Positions 1 to 8,117 are shown, counted from the stretch's first letter. The stretch: DNA of 64,000 nt from Glaciimonas sp. PAMC28666 (GCF_016917355.1 NZ_CP070304.1:2232001-2296000); one strand, 5' to 3'. Numbers and translations are program-made. Notes: generated by a model not told the origin, from the letters alone.

Positions 1-706
1 GGCTAATGAGGGACAGGCTGTCGTTGGGCGAGGCGTTGATGCCGCCGCCTTCGACCATAATCGCGCCACGGGTGACCCGGAACGCGGCCAGACTGCCTGC
101 GCCGCCGAATTGCGGCACCCCGGTGGTCAAGGTGACATGGCCGCCATTGATCACGCCAAATCCATTGATGGACAGGCCGTTGGGATTGGCGACAATGACG
201 TCGGCGCGTTGTCCGGCCACCTCAATATAGCCATTAAGGTGACTGGGCGAGACGCCGAGGGTTTCGTTGAGGATGACCTGCGCACCGGTATTGAGTTGGG
301 CATTGCCCTGAATGTAGCCGCCCAGCGTGGTGCTGACCGAGGTCGGGCTGTTGTTGAGAATTAAGCCGTTACTATCGACGTTGAAGGCGCTGTAACGATT
401 ATGACTGAGCCCTGTCGCGTTTGGCTGGACGATCTGCACCACCGGCACGCCGTTGGCGGCCCTGTCGATCATGGGCGCAGGCCCGCCATGTTTATAGGCG
501 ATGGTTTGTGCCTGTACCAGCGTGACGCGCCCGAAAGTGGCTGCCACCAACACCGCCAACAGCGCAAAACGCATCGGCAGGAAAGTGAATCCGGCGGGGG
601 CGTTGCCGCCCACCGAGCATTTACTGCGGCCCCGTGTGTTCTCGGCAACCGCGATATATTGACCGGAGGCATGGCTAAAGAGCGTACGATAAAACTGTTT
701 ATTCAT
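1..706 (-). CDS. Two-partner-secretion haemagglutinin (TpsA/FhaB-like), N-terminal part
   Basis: This is the 5' end of a large secreted adhesin or toxin carrier; it is open to the window edge with no stop over about 235 codons. It starts MNKQFYRTLFSHASGQYIAV, an extended signal peptide region (ESPR) typical of very large autotransporter and TpsA proteins. A hydrophobic signal core follows at about residues 50-70 and ends near VQAQ. The TPS secretion domain comes next, with ILNE, the segment LNGYIEVAGQRADVIVANPN and an NPNGL motif, which are family hallmarks. In known systems the TPS domain is recognised by a TpsB/FhaC outer-membrane transporter, whose gene is not in view. The ATG at 704-706 is preceded by a GGAG/GAGG Shine-Dalgarno. 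Whether it is a plain adhesin or a CdiA contact-dependent toxin cannot be told without the C-terminus. Confidence 0.9.
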   Translation of the reverse strand, partial: MNKQFYRTLFSHASGQYIAVAENTRGRSKCSVGGNAPAGFTFLPMRFALLAVLVAATFGRVTLVQAQTIAYKHGGPAPMIDRAANGVPVVQIVQPNATGLSHNRYSAFNVDSNGLILNNSPTSVSTTLGGYIQGNAQLNTGAQVILNETLGVSPSHLNGYIEVAGQRADVIVANPNGLSINGFGVINGGHVTLTTGVPQFGGAGSLAAFRVTRGAIMVEGGGINASPNDSLSLIS

Positions 707-1138
707 GCCTCAACTCCGGTGTTACAAATCTGATCTGATCTGCGAATGATGGGTAGAAAAATGCGGTGTTATCTACCGGCGACCACACCACGGGAACGGC
801 GTGAATTGGTCGATGGCAGGAGTTCAGTCAGAAGGGGGAGTTTGCAAAAAAAAGCGTGCTTGCCTATTTCCGTGCTGGCATTTGAGAGAACAGACTATGT
901 CTCAAAAGCAAGGCAATAAACGGTACTGGCGCTGACAGTTAGGTAAATTGCTTATGTTTGAATACGGAGTAGTAAAAAATTGCAGGTTGGGTGATAGAGC
1001 AGAAACAGAACATAAGTCGGACATAAAAAGCAGAACATAAGCAGGGCATGCAGATGTGCAGTTTCCGCCGAAAATCAACGCTTCACAGAAGTTGCTTTGA
1101 TGCCTTATACTGATTTCGTCCCTGACAAAGAGGGGAAC
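707..1138. other. Gene-free stretch upstream of tpsA
   Basis: I see no convincing gene here. It should hold the promoter of the minus-strand haemagglutinin. At 1006-1041 the 11-mer CAGAACATAAG occurs twice, separated by a degenerate copy, one of several short quasi-repeats in this window. Confidence 0.5.
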
Positions 1139-1155
1139 GGGTTTAGCAGCCAGAC
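1139..1155 (+). promoter_or_regulatory. Upstream TTTAGCAG element pairing with the C4-like RNA
   Basis: The sequence GGGTTTAGCAGCCAGAC is nearly complementary to CTGCTAACCC at 1274-1283 in the C4-like RNA. In phage P1 C4 RNA, short segments of the antisense RNA pair with nearby target copies; this may be one partner of such a pair. The role is inferred from complementarity only. Confidence 0.4.
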
Positions 1156-1226
1156 TTATCCAAAGCGCACAAACGGCGCAATGCCGTATTATTTTGTGCG
1201 TTCACTATTGTTGTGCCTTTTTGGGG

Positions 1227-1301
1227 GGCAATGGTGGGGAGGCTTCGGCCTGCCGGTTGCTTTGGATACTGGTCTGCTAACCCTGCCATTTGCCGCCCAC
1301 C
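1227..1301 (+). ncRNA. C4-like antisense RNA (candidate)
   Basis: The stretch folds by inspection into a closed multibranch structure. The outer stem is GGTGGG (1233-1238) with CCCACC (1296-1301). Inside it is a TTCG-capped hairpin AGGC/GCCT (1240-1251). A second hairpin pairs CCGGT (1253-1257) with ACTGG (1268-1272) and is followed directly by CTGCTAACCC. This order, with GGCTTCGGCC then GCCGGTT then GGTCTGCTAACC, matches my memory of the C4 antisense RNA of phages P1/P7 and its chromosomal relatives. CTGCTAA is complementary to TTAGCAG copies at 1139-1155 and 1305-1312, so the antisense and target elements are all local. It was not checked against a covariance model. Confidence 0.55.
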
Positions 1302-1317
1302 CCGTTTAGCAGCGGGG
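1300..1317 (+). promoter_or_regulatory. Hairpin displaying the TTTAGCAG target loop
   Basis: A 5-bp stem CCCCG/CGGGG encloses the 8-nt loop TTTAGCAG, the complement of the CTGCTAA segment just upstream. It lies about 33 nt before the start codon at 1350. In the P1 C4 system the equivalent target occludes the ribosome binding site of the leader ORF icd. Here the position suggests control of the 1350 leader ORF, which is an inference. Confidence 0.45.
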
Positions 1318-1349
1318 CGCGGATTAATCACTATCCGAAGGAAATAACA

Positions 1350-1436
1350 ATGCCGAGTATTACCACGTCCGCTCTCCGCCGTTTTCAGTCCATGACGCGG
1401 CTTATTAGCCACGCTAAAAAGGGGATGCAATCATGA
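1350..1436 (+). CDS. 28-residue leader peptide overlapping the next gene
   Basis: A short ORF begins at ATG 1350 behind a good Shine-Dalgarno (GAAGGAAAT) and encodes MPSITTSALRRFQSMTRLIS plus eight further residues. Its stop TGA (1434-1436) overlaps the ATG of the following ORF (1433-1435) as ATGA, the usual arrangement for translational coupling. The peptide is basic and has no recognisable domain. It sits where icd sits relative to C4 RNA in phage P1, but it is much shorter than Icd. I think its role is to pass translational control to the downstream gene. Confidence 0.5.
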   Translation: MPSITTSALRRFQSMTRLISHAKKGMQS

Positions 1437-1768
1437 AAAAGCCTGCCAATACAACTTCCTCATTCTCTACCGCATCAACACCAATACCAACACCAGAAGC
1501 AACCCATCAAGCCTTTTCATGGCTGCCTTCACACCATCAACATGATCAGAGCGCGCAGTTTTATGCCATGACGATCGATATCTGCCAGGGTGTCAAAACC
1601 TGCATCGATCTGGTGCAGGTAAGCAACGCGGACAGAGGCACTGATACGTTACCGATGTTGGATGTGAATGCCACCGAGCGCTTGCTGCGTCTCGCATTGA
1701 TGTCATCTCAGATGTTGGCGGAAGTGGCGGAGGGGCGCATTGATGGGCTAGCTCCTGCCAGCGATTGA
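1433..1768 (+). CDS. Small hypothetical protein downstream of C4-like RNA
   Basis: This 111-residue soluble protein is not recognised. The first 35 residues are rich in Ser, Thr and Pro and look disordered; the rest could form two or three helices, ending in MSSQMLAEVAEG. No membrane segment, signal or cysteine motif is visible beyond two scattered cysteines. The ATG overlaps the stop of the 28-residue leader and an AGGGG Shine-Dalgarno lies inside that leader. A strong hairpin at 1842-1869 closes the unit. The length and placement recall small DUF proteins that follow such RNA leaders in other proteobacteria, but I cannot assign a family. Confidence 0.6.
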   Translation: MKKPANTTSSFSTASTPIPTPEATHQAFSWLPSHHQHDQSAQFYAMTIDICQGVKTCIDLVQVSNADRGTDTLPMLDVNATERLLRLALMSSQMLAEVAEGRIDGLAPASD

Positions 1769-1841
1769 TCCGGCGACCGAGTAAGAACTTTATCGGAAAA
1801 AAATAGATATTTTATGTTTTCAAGATGGAACATAGAAACGA

Positions 1842-1869
1842 AAAGAGGGAGCGCATGCGCTCCCTCTTT
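1842..1869. terminator. Bidirectional palindromic terminator
   Basis: The 28-bp sequence is a perfect palindrome, with AAAGAGGGA and TCCCTCTTT arms around GCGCATGCGC. It lies between the plus-strand small gene (ends 1768) and the minus-strand ggt gene (ends 1910), so it can end transcription from both sides. Confidence 0.8.
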
Positions 1870-1909
1870 GTGCATTACAGTTCAGGTCGATGATCCGACC
1901 TGACAGGAC

Positions 1910-3679
1910 TTAGTAGCCCATGGCAGCGCCGGCAGGGCGACGGCCGTCGTTGGCACCGTAGAAGAAGCCCGGCAGAACTTTACCTGATACACCGGCATCA
2001 TTTCCAGAACTGGCTGCTGAAACACCGGCTGCACCTGGCAAGCCGATCATGATGACTTCAGCTGCGCCCCACGGGGTTTGTTCCGTCATTTTGTAGCCCA
2101 TTCCACGCAGGATTTTCAACGTATCCGCTGACATGCCGCGAGTTTCGTAATACACCTCATCCGGCAGCCATTGGTGATGGAAGCGTGGTGCATCAACTGC
2201 TTCTTGCGGACCCATGCCAAAGTCGATCACATTAAGCGCTGTTTCCAGGGTAATGGTGATAATGCGCGAACCGCCTGGTGAACCCAGCACCATGAAGGTC
2301 TTGCCGTCTTTGGTGATCAAGGTTGGTGACATCGAAGACAGCGGACGTTTGCCCGGTGCAATTGAATTGGTGGCACCTTGTACCAGACCGTACAGATTTT
2401 TTACACCGATTTTGACGGTGAAATCATCCATTTCGTCATTCAGGAAAAAGCCTGTTCCCGGCGCAATCACGACCGCACCAAAGCGACCATTGATCGTGTA
2501 GGTGGTTGATACTGCATTGCCGTCCTTATCGACGATGGAGTAGTGCGTGGTCTCAGGCTTTTCGTGCGGGGCCATACCGGGCTGCACTTCTGCCGATGGG
2601 GTGGCTTTATCGGCGCTGATTTTTTCGCGGATTGCTGCAGCGTAAGGCTTGCTCAACAGACGCTCGAGCGGGTTTTTCACAAATTCCGGATCGCCCAAAA
2701 ATGTGTTGCGGTCCATGTAAGCGTGGCGCATTGCTTCTGTCATGACATGCACTGCCGCTGCAGAATTAAAGCCCATCGATTTCAGGTCATAGCCTTCAAG
2801 CGTGTTGAGGATCTGACACATCGTCGCGCCGCCTGAACTCGGTGGTGGTGCGGACACGAAGACATAACCGCGATAATCGCAGGTCACAGGCGCAGTTTCG
2901 GTAATCTTGTAATCAGCAAAATCGGCCGCAGTGATGATTCCTTTGCCGCTCTTCGAAGCACGTTCAACGGCTTCTGGAATGGCACCTTTATAGAAAGCGT
3001 CAGGACCGCGGCGTGAAATAGCCTCAAGCGTTTTGGCCAGATCCTTTTGCACCAGACGGTCGCCCGGTTGCAAAGGTGAACCGTCGCGGCGCAAGAAAAT
3101 GCGGCTGGCTTCCGGGTCTTTTTTGAAGTATTTGATTGTCGTATCGAGAATGTCGGTATCGCCGCGATTCAGGATAAAGCCGTCACGGGCTAATTTGATT
3201 GCTGGCAGCATCACCTGTGCGCGGGTCAATTTGCCGTATTTACGCTGTGCAGTGTCGAGTCCCAGCACAGTGCCCGGAACGCCGACTGCCAGATAACCAT
3301 ACAGACTGGCGTCGCCGATGACTTTGCCGTCTGCATCCAGATACATATTGGCGCTGGCTGCTGCTGGTGCTTTTTCACGGAAGTTAATGAAAGTGTCACG
3401 TCCATCGGCCAGATGAATGGTCATGAATCCACCGCCGCCGATATTGCCGCAGCACGGATTGACGACTGCTTGTGCGTAACCAACCGCGACCGCCGCATCA
3501 ACTGCATTACCGCCCATTTTCAAAATATCGACACCGACTTGTGATGCTAAATGCTGAGAGGTCACGACCATCCCATTTTTTGCCTCGACCGCCGGTACCC
3601 CAACTGCGCCTGCATTACCAATTAAGGCCAGTACGAACACTGACGCAACCAACGGTTTTAACCAATTTTTGAGATGCAT
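1910..3679 (-). CDS. ggt: Gamma-glutamyltransferase, periplasmic
   Basis: This N-terminal-nucleophile hydrolase cleaves the gamma-glutamyl bond of glutathione and transfers the glutamyl group to water or amino acids. Its 589 residues fit the usual 560-590. A signal peptide covers residues 1-25 (ending GNAGA). The substrate-binding segment FREKAP lies near residue 100. The autoprocessing site and nucleophile Thr378 lies in TTHYSIVDKDGNA, which splits the precursor into large and small subunits. The small subunit carries PLSSMSPT and the GSPGGS turn, both oxyanion/substrate features of the family. No partner gene sits beside it. Its likely use is glutathione salvage or gamma-glutamyl peptide use in the periplasm. 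Confidence 0.95.
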   Translation of the reverse strand: MHLKNWLKPLVASVFVLALIGNAGAVGVPAVEAKNGMVVTSQHLASQVGVDILKMGGNAVDAAVAVGYAQAVVNPCCGNIGGGGFMTIHLADGRDTFINFREKAPAAASANMYLDADGKVIGDASLYGYLAVGVPGTVLGLDTAQRKYGKLTRAQVMLPAIKLARDGFILNRGDTDILDTTIKYFKKDPEASRIFLRRDGSPLQPGDRLVQKDLAKTLEAISRRGPDAFYKGAIPEAVERASKSGKGIITAADFADYKITETAPVTCDYRGYVFVSAPPPSSGGATMCQILNTLEGYDLKSMGFNSAAAVHVMTEAMRHAYMDRNTFLGDPEFVKNPLERLLSKPYAAAIREKISADKATPSAEVQPGMAPHEKPETTHYSIVDKDGNAVSTTYTINGRFGAVVIAPGTGFFLNDEMDDFTVKIGVKNLYGLVQGATNSIAPGKRPLSSMSPTLITKDGKTFMVLGSPGGSRIITITLETALNVIDFGMGPQEAVDAPRFHHQWLPDEVYYETRGMSADTLKILRGMGYKMTEQTPWGAAEVIMIGLPGAAGVSAASSGNDAGVSGKVLPGFFYGANDGRRPAGAAMGY

Positions 3680-3701
3680 ACATTCCCCTTTATGGACTGT
3701 T

Positions 3702-3725
3702 GTAATACCTGAAGTAATACCTGAA
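3702..3725. repeat. Perfect 12-bp tandem duplication
   Basis: GTAATACCTGAA occurs twice head to tail, just upstream of the ggt start codon (3679). It is a recent-looking slippage duplication in the ggt leader or promoter region. Confidence 0.85.
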
Positions 3726-4005
3726 GATAATTGAAAGCTGCTGACTGAAATCTCATTGAAGCCTGTTTGCAGCCTGTTAGCAGCCTATAAGTAGCATGTT
3801 GGTAGAGGGCGAAAACGTCTAAAATTCATCAAGGCTGGCTGAATGCGCCAGCCAGGGATACATCGGCGATACCGATGCGATCGGCAGTAATCAATGGATT
3901 TTAGAGGGTCTCTGATCTGCTTATGGTGGCCGACAGCTGTGCCATTGTAGCTAGGTGCGCTATTGTTGTGTGTAGTTTTTGTTGTTTCTGCGTAACAACA
4001 CGCGA

Positions 4006-4983
4006 CTACATCCAGGCCCATAAAAAATTCCAGAAGCCGGGTAAGTGGGTGTTTTGGTCTCCGCTCAGCACGCTTCTGCCCAAGGCAGCGCGTTCGGCTT
4101 CTTCCTTGTTGTCGTAAAAGGCTTTGGGGGCGGTTGGCAACGCTACGGCGCGGGCGCAATCCAGCAAAATTTGCAGATATTCCGCCATGTGGTCGGCGGT
4201 GTAGCCATTGATGTCGTGGAAAGTAACGACGACCGGGATGCTGCCATCGACTGCTGGCAGCTCGCCTGCGGCGATTCTTTCGCGTACGTCCGTCAGCATA
4301 TGCAACATATTCGAGCGTCGCCGTAAGCTGGCCTTAAAGCCGTAGATTTTGCCGTCATTCGCGCTGAGATCCGTCAGCAAAATATGCATGCCGTGTTCTT
4401 GATAAACGCCGAACGTGCGTTTGTCGTAGTTCCAGAATGGTGGCCGTACCAGCTTGGGTGCGCTGCCCTGAATGGCAACAATGTCGCCAATGCCGTCGTT
4501 GAGGGACGCTTCCAGTTTTTCCGGAGTGAGGAAGCGGTGATTCGCGTGGCGTGGCGTGGCAGTATGAAATCCCAGCAAATGTCCCTCGGCGACTTCACGT
4601 TCCAGGATGCTGCGCCCAAACGCTGTTTCCCCCGCGCCTGATGAGCGGGTTTGCACGAAAAAGAGTGCTTTTATACCGGGTTGCACCGGATTGAGCGCCA
4701 GCGTATTGAGGATCGAGAGCGTCGAGTTATCCGTCCTGGGCCGGGCCGGTCCGTCGTCAAAGGTGAGCAAAAAACGAATCGGTTGCTGAGTCTTTAACGC
4801 GGCCGCTGTTTGCGCTGACATCGGTACCGGCGTAATCGCGCAACCTGCTGCACCCAGCACCATCGAGACGATGATCACGCCGGTAATGATGTGTTTGAAC
4901 CGTCCTAAAATGCTGGAGACAGCCTTGGATGGGGCAGTCGACATGGCACGGAGGTGATTCTTTGGCGTAAGGAAAGTCATCAT
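4006..4983 (-). CDS. Polysaccharide deacetylase family lipoprotein
   Basis: This is a NodB-homology (carbohydrate esterase 4) protein that would remove acetyl groups from a polysaccharide or peptidoglycan. A hydrophobic stretch ends in LGAAGC near residue 48, a plausible but not ideal lipobox, so it is probably anchored in the envelope. RFLLTFDDGPARP supplies the catalytic base and first metal-binding Asp (motif 1). HTATPRHANH provides metal-binding histidines (motif 2), RPPFW is motif 3, and VVTFHDIN is the late His motif. The start at 4983 has no clear Shine-Dalgarno; ATG 4944 is an alternative. It is 77 bp downstream of the helicase gene on the same strand. The substrate is unknown. Confidence 0.85.
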   Translation of the reverse strand: MMTFLTPKNHLRAMSTAPSKAVSSILGRFKHIITGVIIVSMVLGAAGCAITPVPMSAQTAAALKTQQPIRFLLTFDDGPARPRTDNSTLSILNTLALNPVQPGIKALFFVQTRSSGAGETAFGRSILEREVAEGHLLGFHTATPRHANHRFLTPEKLEASLNDGIGDIVAIQGSAPKLVRPPFWNYDKRTFGVYQEHGMHILLTDLSANDGKIYGFKASLRRRSNMLHMLTDVRERIAAGELPAVDGSIPVVVTFHDINGYTADHMAEYLQILLDCARAVALPTAPKAFYDNKEEAERAALGRSVLSGDQNTHLPGFWNFLWAWM

Positions 4984-5060
4984 GGAGAGGAGCCGTTCGC
5001 AGCGAACTTGTCGCTTTTAACTGAAAAAAAATGAGAGCGTTGATGCCGCAATGCGTCCCA

Positions 5061-6368
5061 TCACTCTTTTTGGTTGAGCGCAGCCGCTTCACGCAGTTTG
5101 TCTTTTTTACTCTTGCGTTTGCCTTTTATGCCGCCATTCGCCGGATTATCCGGGGCGTTTTCGGATAGCGTATCGGCGTTCATCGTCCGGGCAATCGCAC
5201 TTGAAGTCTCGGAAGACAAGGTTTCCACCGGTTCGAACCCGGCGATTTCTTCGCGTGCGCAGCGCAGATCATGACGCTTTTCTATCAATCGAAAGTGCGC
5301 TTCAGTATCCGCGCTGATGAAGCTGACAGCGATGCCGGTTTCTCCCGCCCGACCGGTGCGGCCGATCCGGTGCGTGTAGTCGACGGCTGAACGCGGTAAG
5401 TCGTAGTTCAGCACGACCGGCAATTGCGGAATGTCGATACCGCGTGCGGCCACATCGGTTGCCACCAGCACTTGCAAGTCGCCAGCTTTAAATTCTGCCA
5501 ATATGCGGGTACGTGCTCCTTGGCTGAATTCACCGTGGAATGCGGCAGCTTTGATGCCGGAGCGATGCAATTTTTCCGTCACGTAATCGGCGGCGTATTT
5601 GGTGGCTACAAACGCCAGCACGCGCTCCCATTTGTTTTGTTTTAGCAAATGGACCAGTAATTGTGTCCGCCGTTTTGGATCAACGGCAATAGCGCGCTGA
5701 ACGATGTCAGGCTGGGAAGCCGGTTCTGGCGCGATCGCAATGCGCTTGGGGTTGCGCAATATCTTTTTGGACAGGGCTTCCACCGCAGGGGGAAATGTTG
5801 CCGAAAAGAAGACGTTTTGACGACGTTCGGGCAACAACGCCAAAATCCGTCCTATTTCATCCGCAAAGCCAAGGTCCAGCAGACGATCCGCCTCGTCCAG
5901 CACAAGGATCGACACGGCTGAAATGCTGAGTGCATTATGGTCCAGCAGATCTAACAAACGCCCTGGTGTGGCCACTACGATATCTGCCCCACCGCGCAGT
6001 GCCATCATTTGCGGATTGATCGATACGCCGCCGAACAAGGTCATGATCCTGAGCGGCTGCGAACTGTGTTGCGCAAGCAGCTGCAGTGCCTCGCCCACTT
6101 GTGCTGCCAACTCCCGCGTTGGCACCAGAACAAGCGCCCGCGTGGACCGATCCCGAGACTTTTCGACGGACGGAGTATTTAATAATTGCAACAAAGGCAA
6201 TGAAAAGGCGGCAGTCTTGCCGGAACCGGTTTGCGCCGATCCAACTACATCGTGACCTTGCAGAATGGCAGGGATGGCCGCGGCCTGAATGGCGGTGGGT
6301 TCAAGATAGCCTGATTCGCTAATGGCGTGCAAAAGTGAGGGCAGCAGACCTAATGAAGAAAATGGCAT
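5061..6368 (-). CDS. DEAD-box ATP-dependent RNA helicase (RhlE-like)
   Basis: This cytoplasmic RNA helicase unwinds or remodels structured RNA, as in ribosome assembly, mRNA decay or cold adaptation. All core motifs are visible: the Q motif PTAIQ (24-28), Walker A AQTGSGKT (45-52), PTRELA (83-88), TPGR (134-137), DEAD (158-161), SAT (189-191), the ARGID segment (308-312) and HRIGRTGR (333-340). The short C-terminal tail ends in a lysine-rich GKRKSKKDK, typical of the RhlE group. At 435 residues it is near family length. The start MPFSSLGL matches the family N-terminus, although no strong ribosome binding site precedes it. Confidence 0.92.
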   Translation of the reverse strand: MPFSSLGLLPSLLHAISESGYLEPTAIQAAAIPAILQGHDVVGSAQTGSGKTAAFSLPLLQLLNTPSVEKSRDRSTRALVLVPTRELAAQVGEALQLLAQHSSQPLRIMTLFGGVSINPQMMALRGGADIVVATPGRLLDLLDHNALSISAVSILVLDEADRLLDLGFADEIGRILALLPERRQNVFFSATFPPAVEALSKKILRNPKRIAIAPEPASQPDIVQRAIAVDPKRRTQLLVHLLKQNKWERVLAFVATKYAADYVTEKLHRSGIKAAAFHGEFSQGARTRILAEFKAGDLQVLVATDVAARGIDIPQLPVVLNYDLPRSAVDYTHRIGRTGRAGETGIAVSFISADTEAHFRLIEKRHDLRCAREEIAGFEPVETLSSETSSAIARTMNADTLSENAPDNPANGGIKGKRKSKKDKLREAAALNQKE

Positions 6369-6706
6369 AGGGGAATGATCGGATTCGATGTAAAAGTGAC
6401 TCAGAGAGTGACGCTGCGTGGCGGTGATGGCTAACTGTCATCAAAACCACATGGTTAGCTGCATGATGGTGGATTGTCCCTTGAATTGGGGGCTTTGACC
6501 ACCGGCATCGTCATTAAGAGTCGGGGAATGGGGATTGATTTGGATTGATGTTGCTGATTAAATAATAATTTGCGAGGCAAAAATGCGAGGCAAAAATGCG
6601 AGGCAATAATGCGTGGCAATAATGCGAGGCAATCGCGCGAACCGTTCGATCAACGCCCGGTTCGCGCTGTGGTAAGTTTTGGAGCATCGTTCAGCATTGA
6701 AAGCAA
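6369..6706. other. Intergenic region with 13-bp tandem repeats
   Basis: There is no gene here. The left end should contain the helicase promoter (minus strand). The middle holds the repeat array at 6571-6635. Confidence 0.6.
6571..6635. repeat. Five tandem 13-bp repeats
   Basis: The unit TGCGAGGCAAAAA is present five times with small changes; the third to fifth copies end in AATAA, AATAA and AATCG. The array sits between the helicase promoter and the 3' end of the VOC gene. It does not resemble CRISPR, because there are no spacers. Confidence 0.9.
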
Positions 6707-7132
6707 CTATTCCAAGGTATCGTTACGGTCTCTTTCACAGTTAATCATCCATGGAATGTTGAATTGATCGACCAGCATGCCGAAACGTTTCGCCCAGAAG
6801 GTTTCCGCTATCGGCATCTGGATCGTGCCGTTTTCCGCTAACGCGGCAAACACGCGTTCCGCTTCTTCCGGTTCGTCAATACCCAACATAACGTGGAAAC
6901 CTTTGGCGGGTTCGTAATGATCGGGTGGGCTATCGGCACCCATCAACATCTTGTCGCCCACCATCATGCGGGCGTGAATAATTTTGTCGTGAAAATCAGG
7001 CGATGTCTGTTCAGCCATCGGCGTCTCGCCATAGGTCATCATGGCGATGACTTCTCCGTCGAGGCAGGTGGCATAAAAAGTGAATGCGGCTTTACATTGT
7101 CCATTGAAGCCGAGGTAGGGATTGAGTTGCAT
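6707..7132 (-). CDS. VOC superfamily protein, PhnB/YjdN type
   Basis: This 141-residue cytosolic protein has the glyoxalase/bleomycin-resistance fold. It opens MQLNPYLGFNGQCKAAFTFY, the signature opening of the YjdN/PhnB subgroup, and carries DSPPDHYEPAKGFHV and AETFWAKRFGMLVDQFNIPW, the conserved C-terminal segment. YjdN-type proteins have no established reaction, although annotation pipelines often label them 3-demethylubiquinone methyltransferase-like. The neighbours give no clue and it appears monocistronic. A GAG-rich Shine-Dalgarno (AAGGAGTC) precedes the ATG at 7132. Confidence 0.85.
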   Translation of the reverse strand: MQLNPYLGFNGQCKAAFTFYATCLDGEVIAMMTYGETPMAEQTSPDFHDKIIHARMMVGDKMLMGADSPPDHYEPAKGFHVMLGIDEPEEAERVFAALAENGTIQMPIAETFWAKRFGMLVDQFNIPWMINCERDRNDTLE

Positions 7133-7329
7133 GGCAGACTCCTTGAGATATGTTCAAAATCACAATGACCATACCGCATTCTGGACTCTTCGCCGCGGCA
7201 AAACAAGGAGGATCAAACCTACAAATGAAAGGAATTTTTGCGCTCGAAATGGTGTTTTTCTGCGCTTGAGGACTTCTTCAGGGCGGCAACAAAGGCAGAG
7301 CAGCCGCTTGACCGCCCGCCCTCTCGGCA

Positions 7330-8076
7330 TCAATACCCGCTAGCTACCGCAACGTTAGTGTAGAGCTTCGGAAAGACGCGTTTCAGGTTGTCGATTTTGG
7401 GTAAGTCGTTATAGACGATATAGGGATAAGTCGGATTGTGCGCCAGGAAATCCTGGTGATACGCTTCAGCCGGATAAAACCCTTTGAGCGGGTCAACACG
7501 GGTCACGATGCTTGCGGGAAAGGCGTGTGCTTTCGTTAATTGCGCAATATATGCCTGTGCAATATTTTTTTGCGTGTCATCGGCATAGAAAATGTTGGAA
7601 CGGTATTGGCTGCCGCTATCAGGTCCCTGACGGTTTAATTGGGTCGGGTCCTGCGTCACAGAGAAGAACACCTGCAGCAGTTCGCCGTAGGACACTTCAG
7701 CCGGGTCGAAGGTGATCTGCACCGATTCAGCGTGGCCGGTTGTGCCCGAGCTGACGGTTTCATATTGGGCACTGTTCTTTTCGCCGCCAGAGTAGCCGGA
7801 GACAACTTTGCGCACTCCGCGAACATGTTCGAATACGCCTTGCACGCCCCAGAAGCAGCCGCCAGCAAATACGGCGGTTTGCGGCGCGCCTTTTACTTTA
7901 ACGTTGTTGATCGCGGGCGGGGCGATGATGACCGGTGCGTCCGCAGCGTAGGCCGATAGGGATGTTGTTGCTGCAATTGCGGTGAGGCCGCCGAACCCTG
8001 CCAATACCGTAAAAATAGCGCTTACCAGCGATGCCGTATAACGTGTTTTAAAAGAGAATGTACGCGGGGATTTCAT
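7330..8076 (-). CDS. msrA: Peptide-methionine (S)-S-oxide reductase, exported
   Basis: MsrA reduces the S form of methionine sulfoxide in oxidised proteins. The catalytic motif AGGCFWG is at 71-77 with nucleophile Cys74. GTTGHAE and YHQDFLAHNP are also conserved. The start at 8076 is chosen because GAGGAGC precedes it; this gives a 248-residue protein with a signal peptide of about 45 residues ending SAYAA. A longer frame would run into msrB. The protein is therefore predicted to be periplasmic. It follows msrB on the same strand by 41 bp, so the two stereospecific reductases form one exported repair unit. Unlike many MsrAB systems they are separate polypeptides here. Confidence 0.93.
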   Translation of the reverse strand: MKSPRTFSFKTRYTASLVSAIFTVLAGFGGLTAIAATTSLSAYAADAPVIIAPPAINNVKVKGAPQTAVFAGGCFWGVQGVFEHVRGVRKVVSGYSGGEKNSAQYETVSSGTTGHAESVQITFDPAEVSYGELLQVFFSVTQDPTQLNRQGPDSGSQYRSNIFYADDTQKNIAQAYIAQLTKAHAFPASIVTRVDPLKGFYPAEAYHQDFLAHNPTYPYIVYNDLPKIDNLKRVFPKLYTNVAVASGY

Positions 8077-8117
8077 TTGATGCTCCTCATGATGATGTAT
8101 TTTACCTTTGCAGCCGA

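Noticed and set aside
1097-1309. A 70-residue plus-strand ORF spanning the C4-like RNA
   Set aside because: It has no good ribosome binding site, its sequence follows the RNA stems, and similar frames arise wherever C4-like RNAs occur, so it is more likely the RNA than a protein.
1143-1430. A 95-residue minus-strand ORF antisense to the same region
   Set aside because: No family similarity and no ribosome binding site; it mirrors the structured RNA.
5230-5240. GGTTCGAACCC, resembling a tRNA T-arm core
   Set aside because: It lies inside the helicase coding frame and no acceptor or anticodon arm can be built around it.
6571-6635. Possible CRISPR array
   Set aside because: Repeats are 13 bp, contiguous, without spacers, and no cas gene is present.
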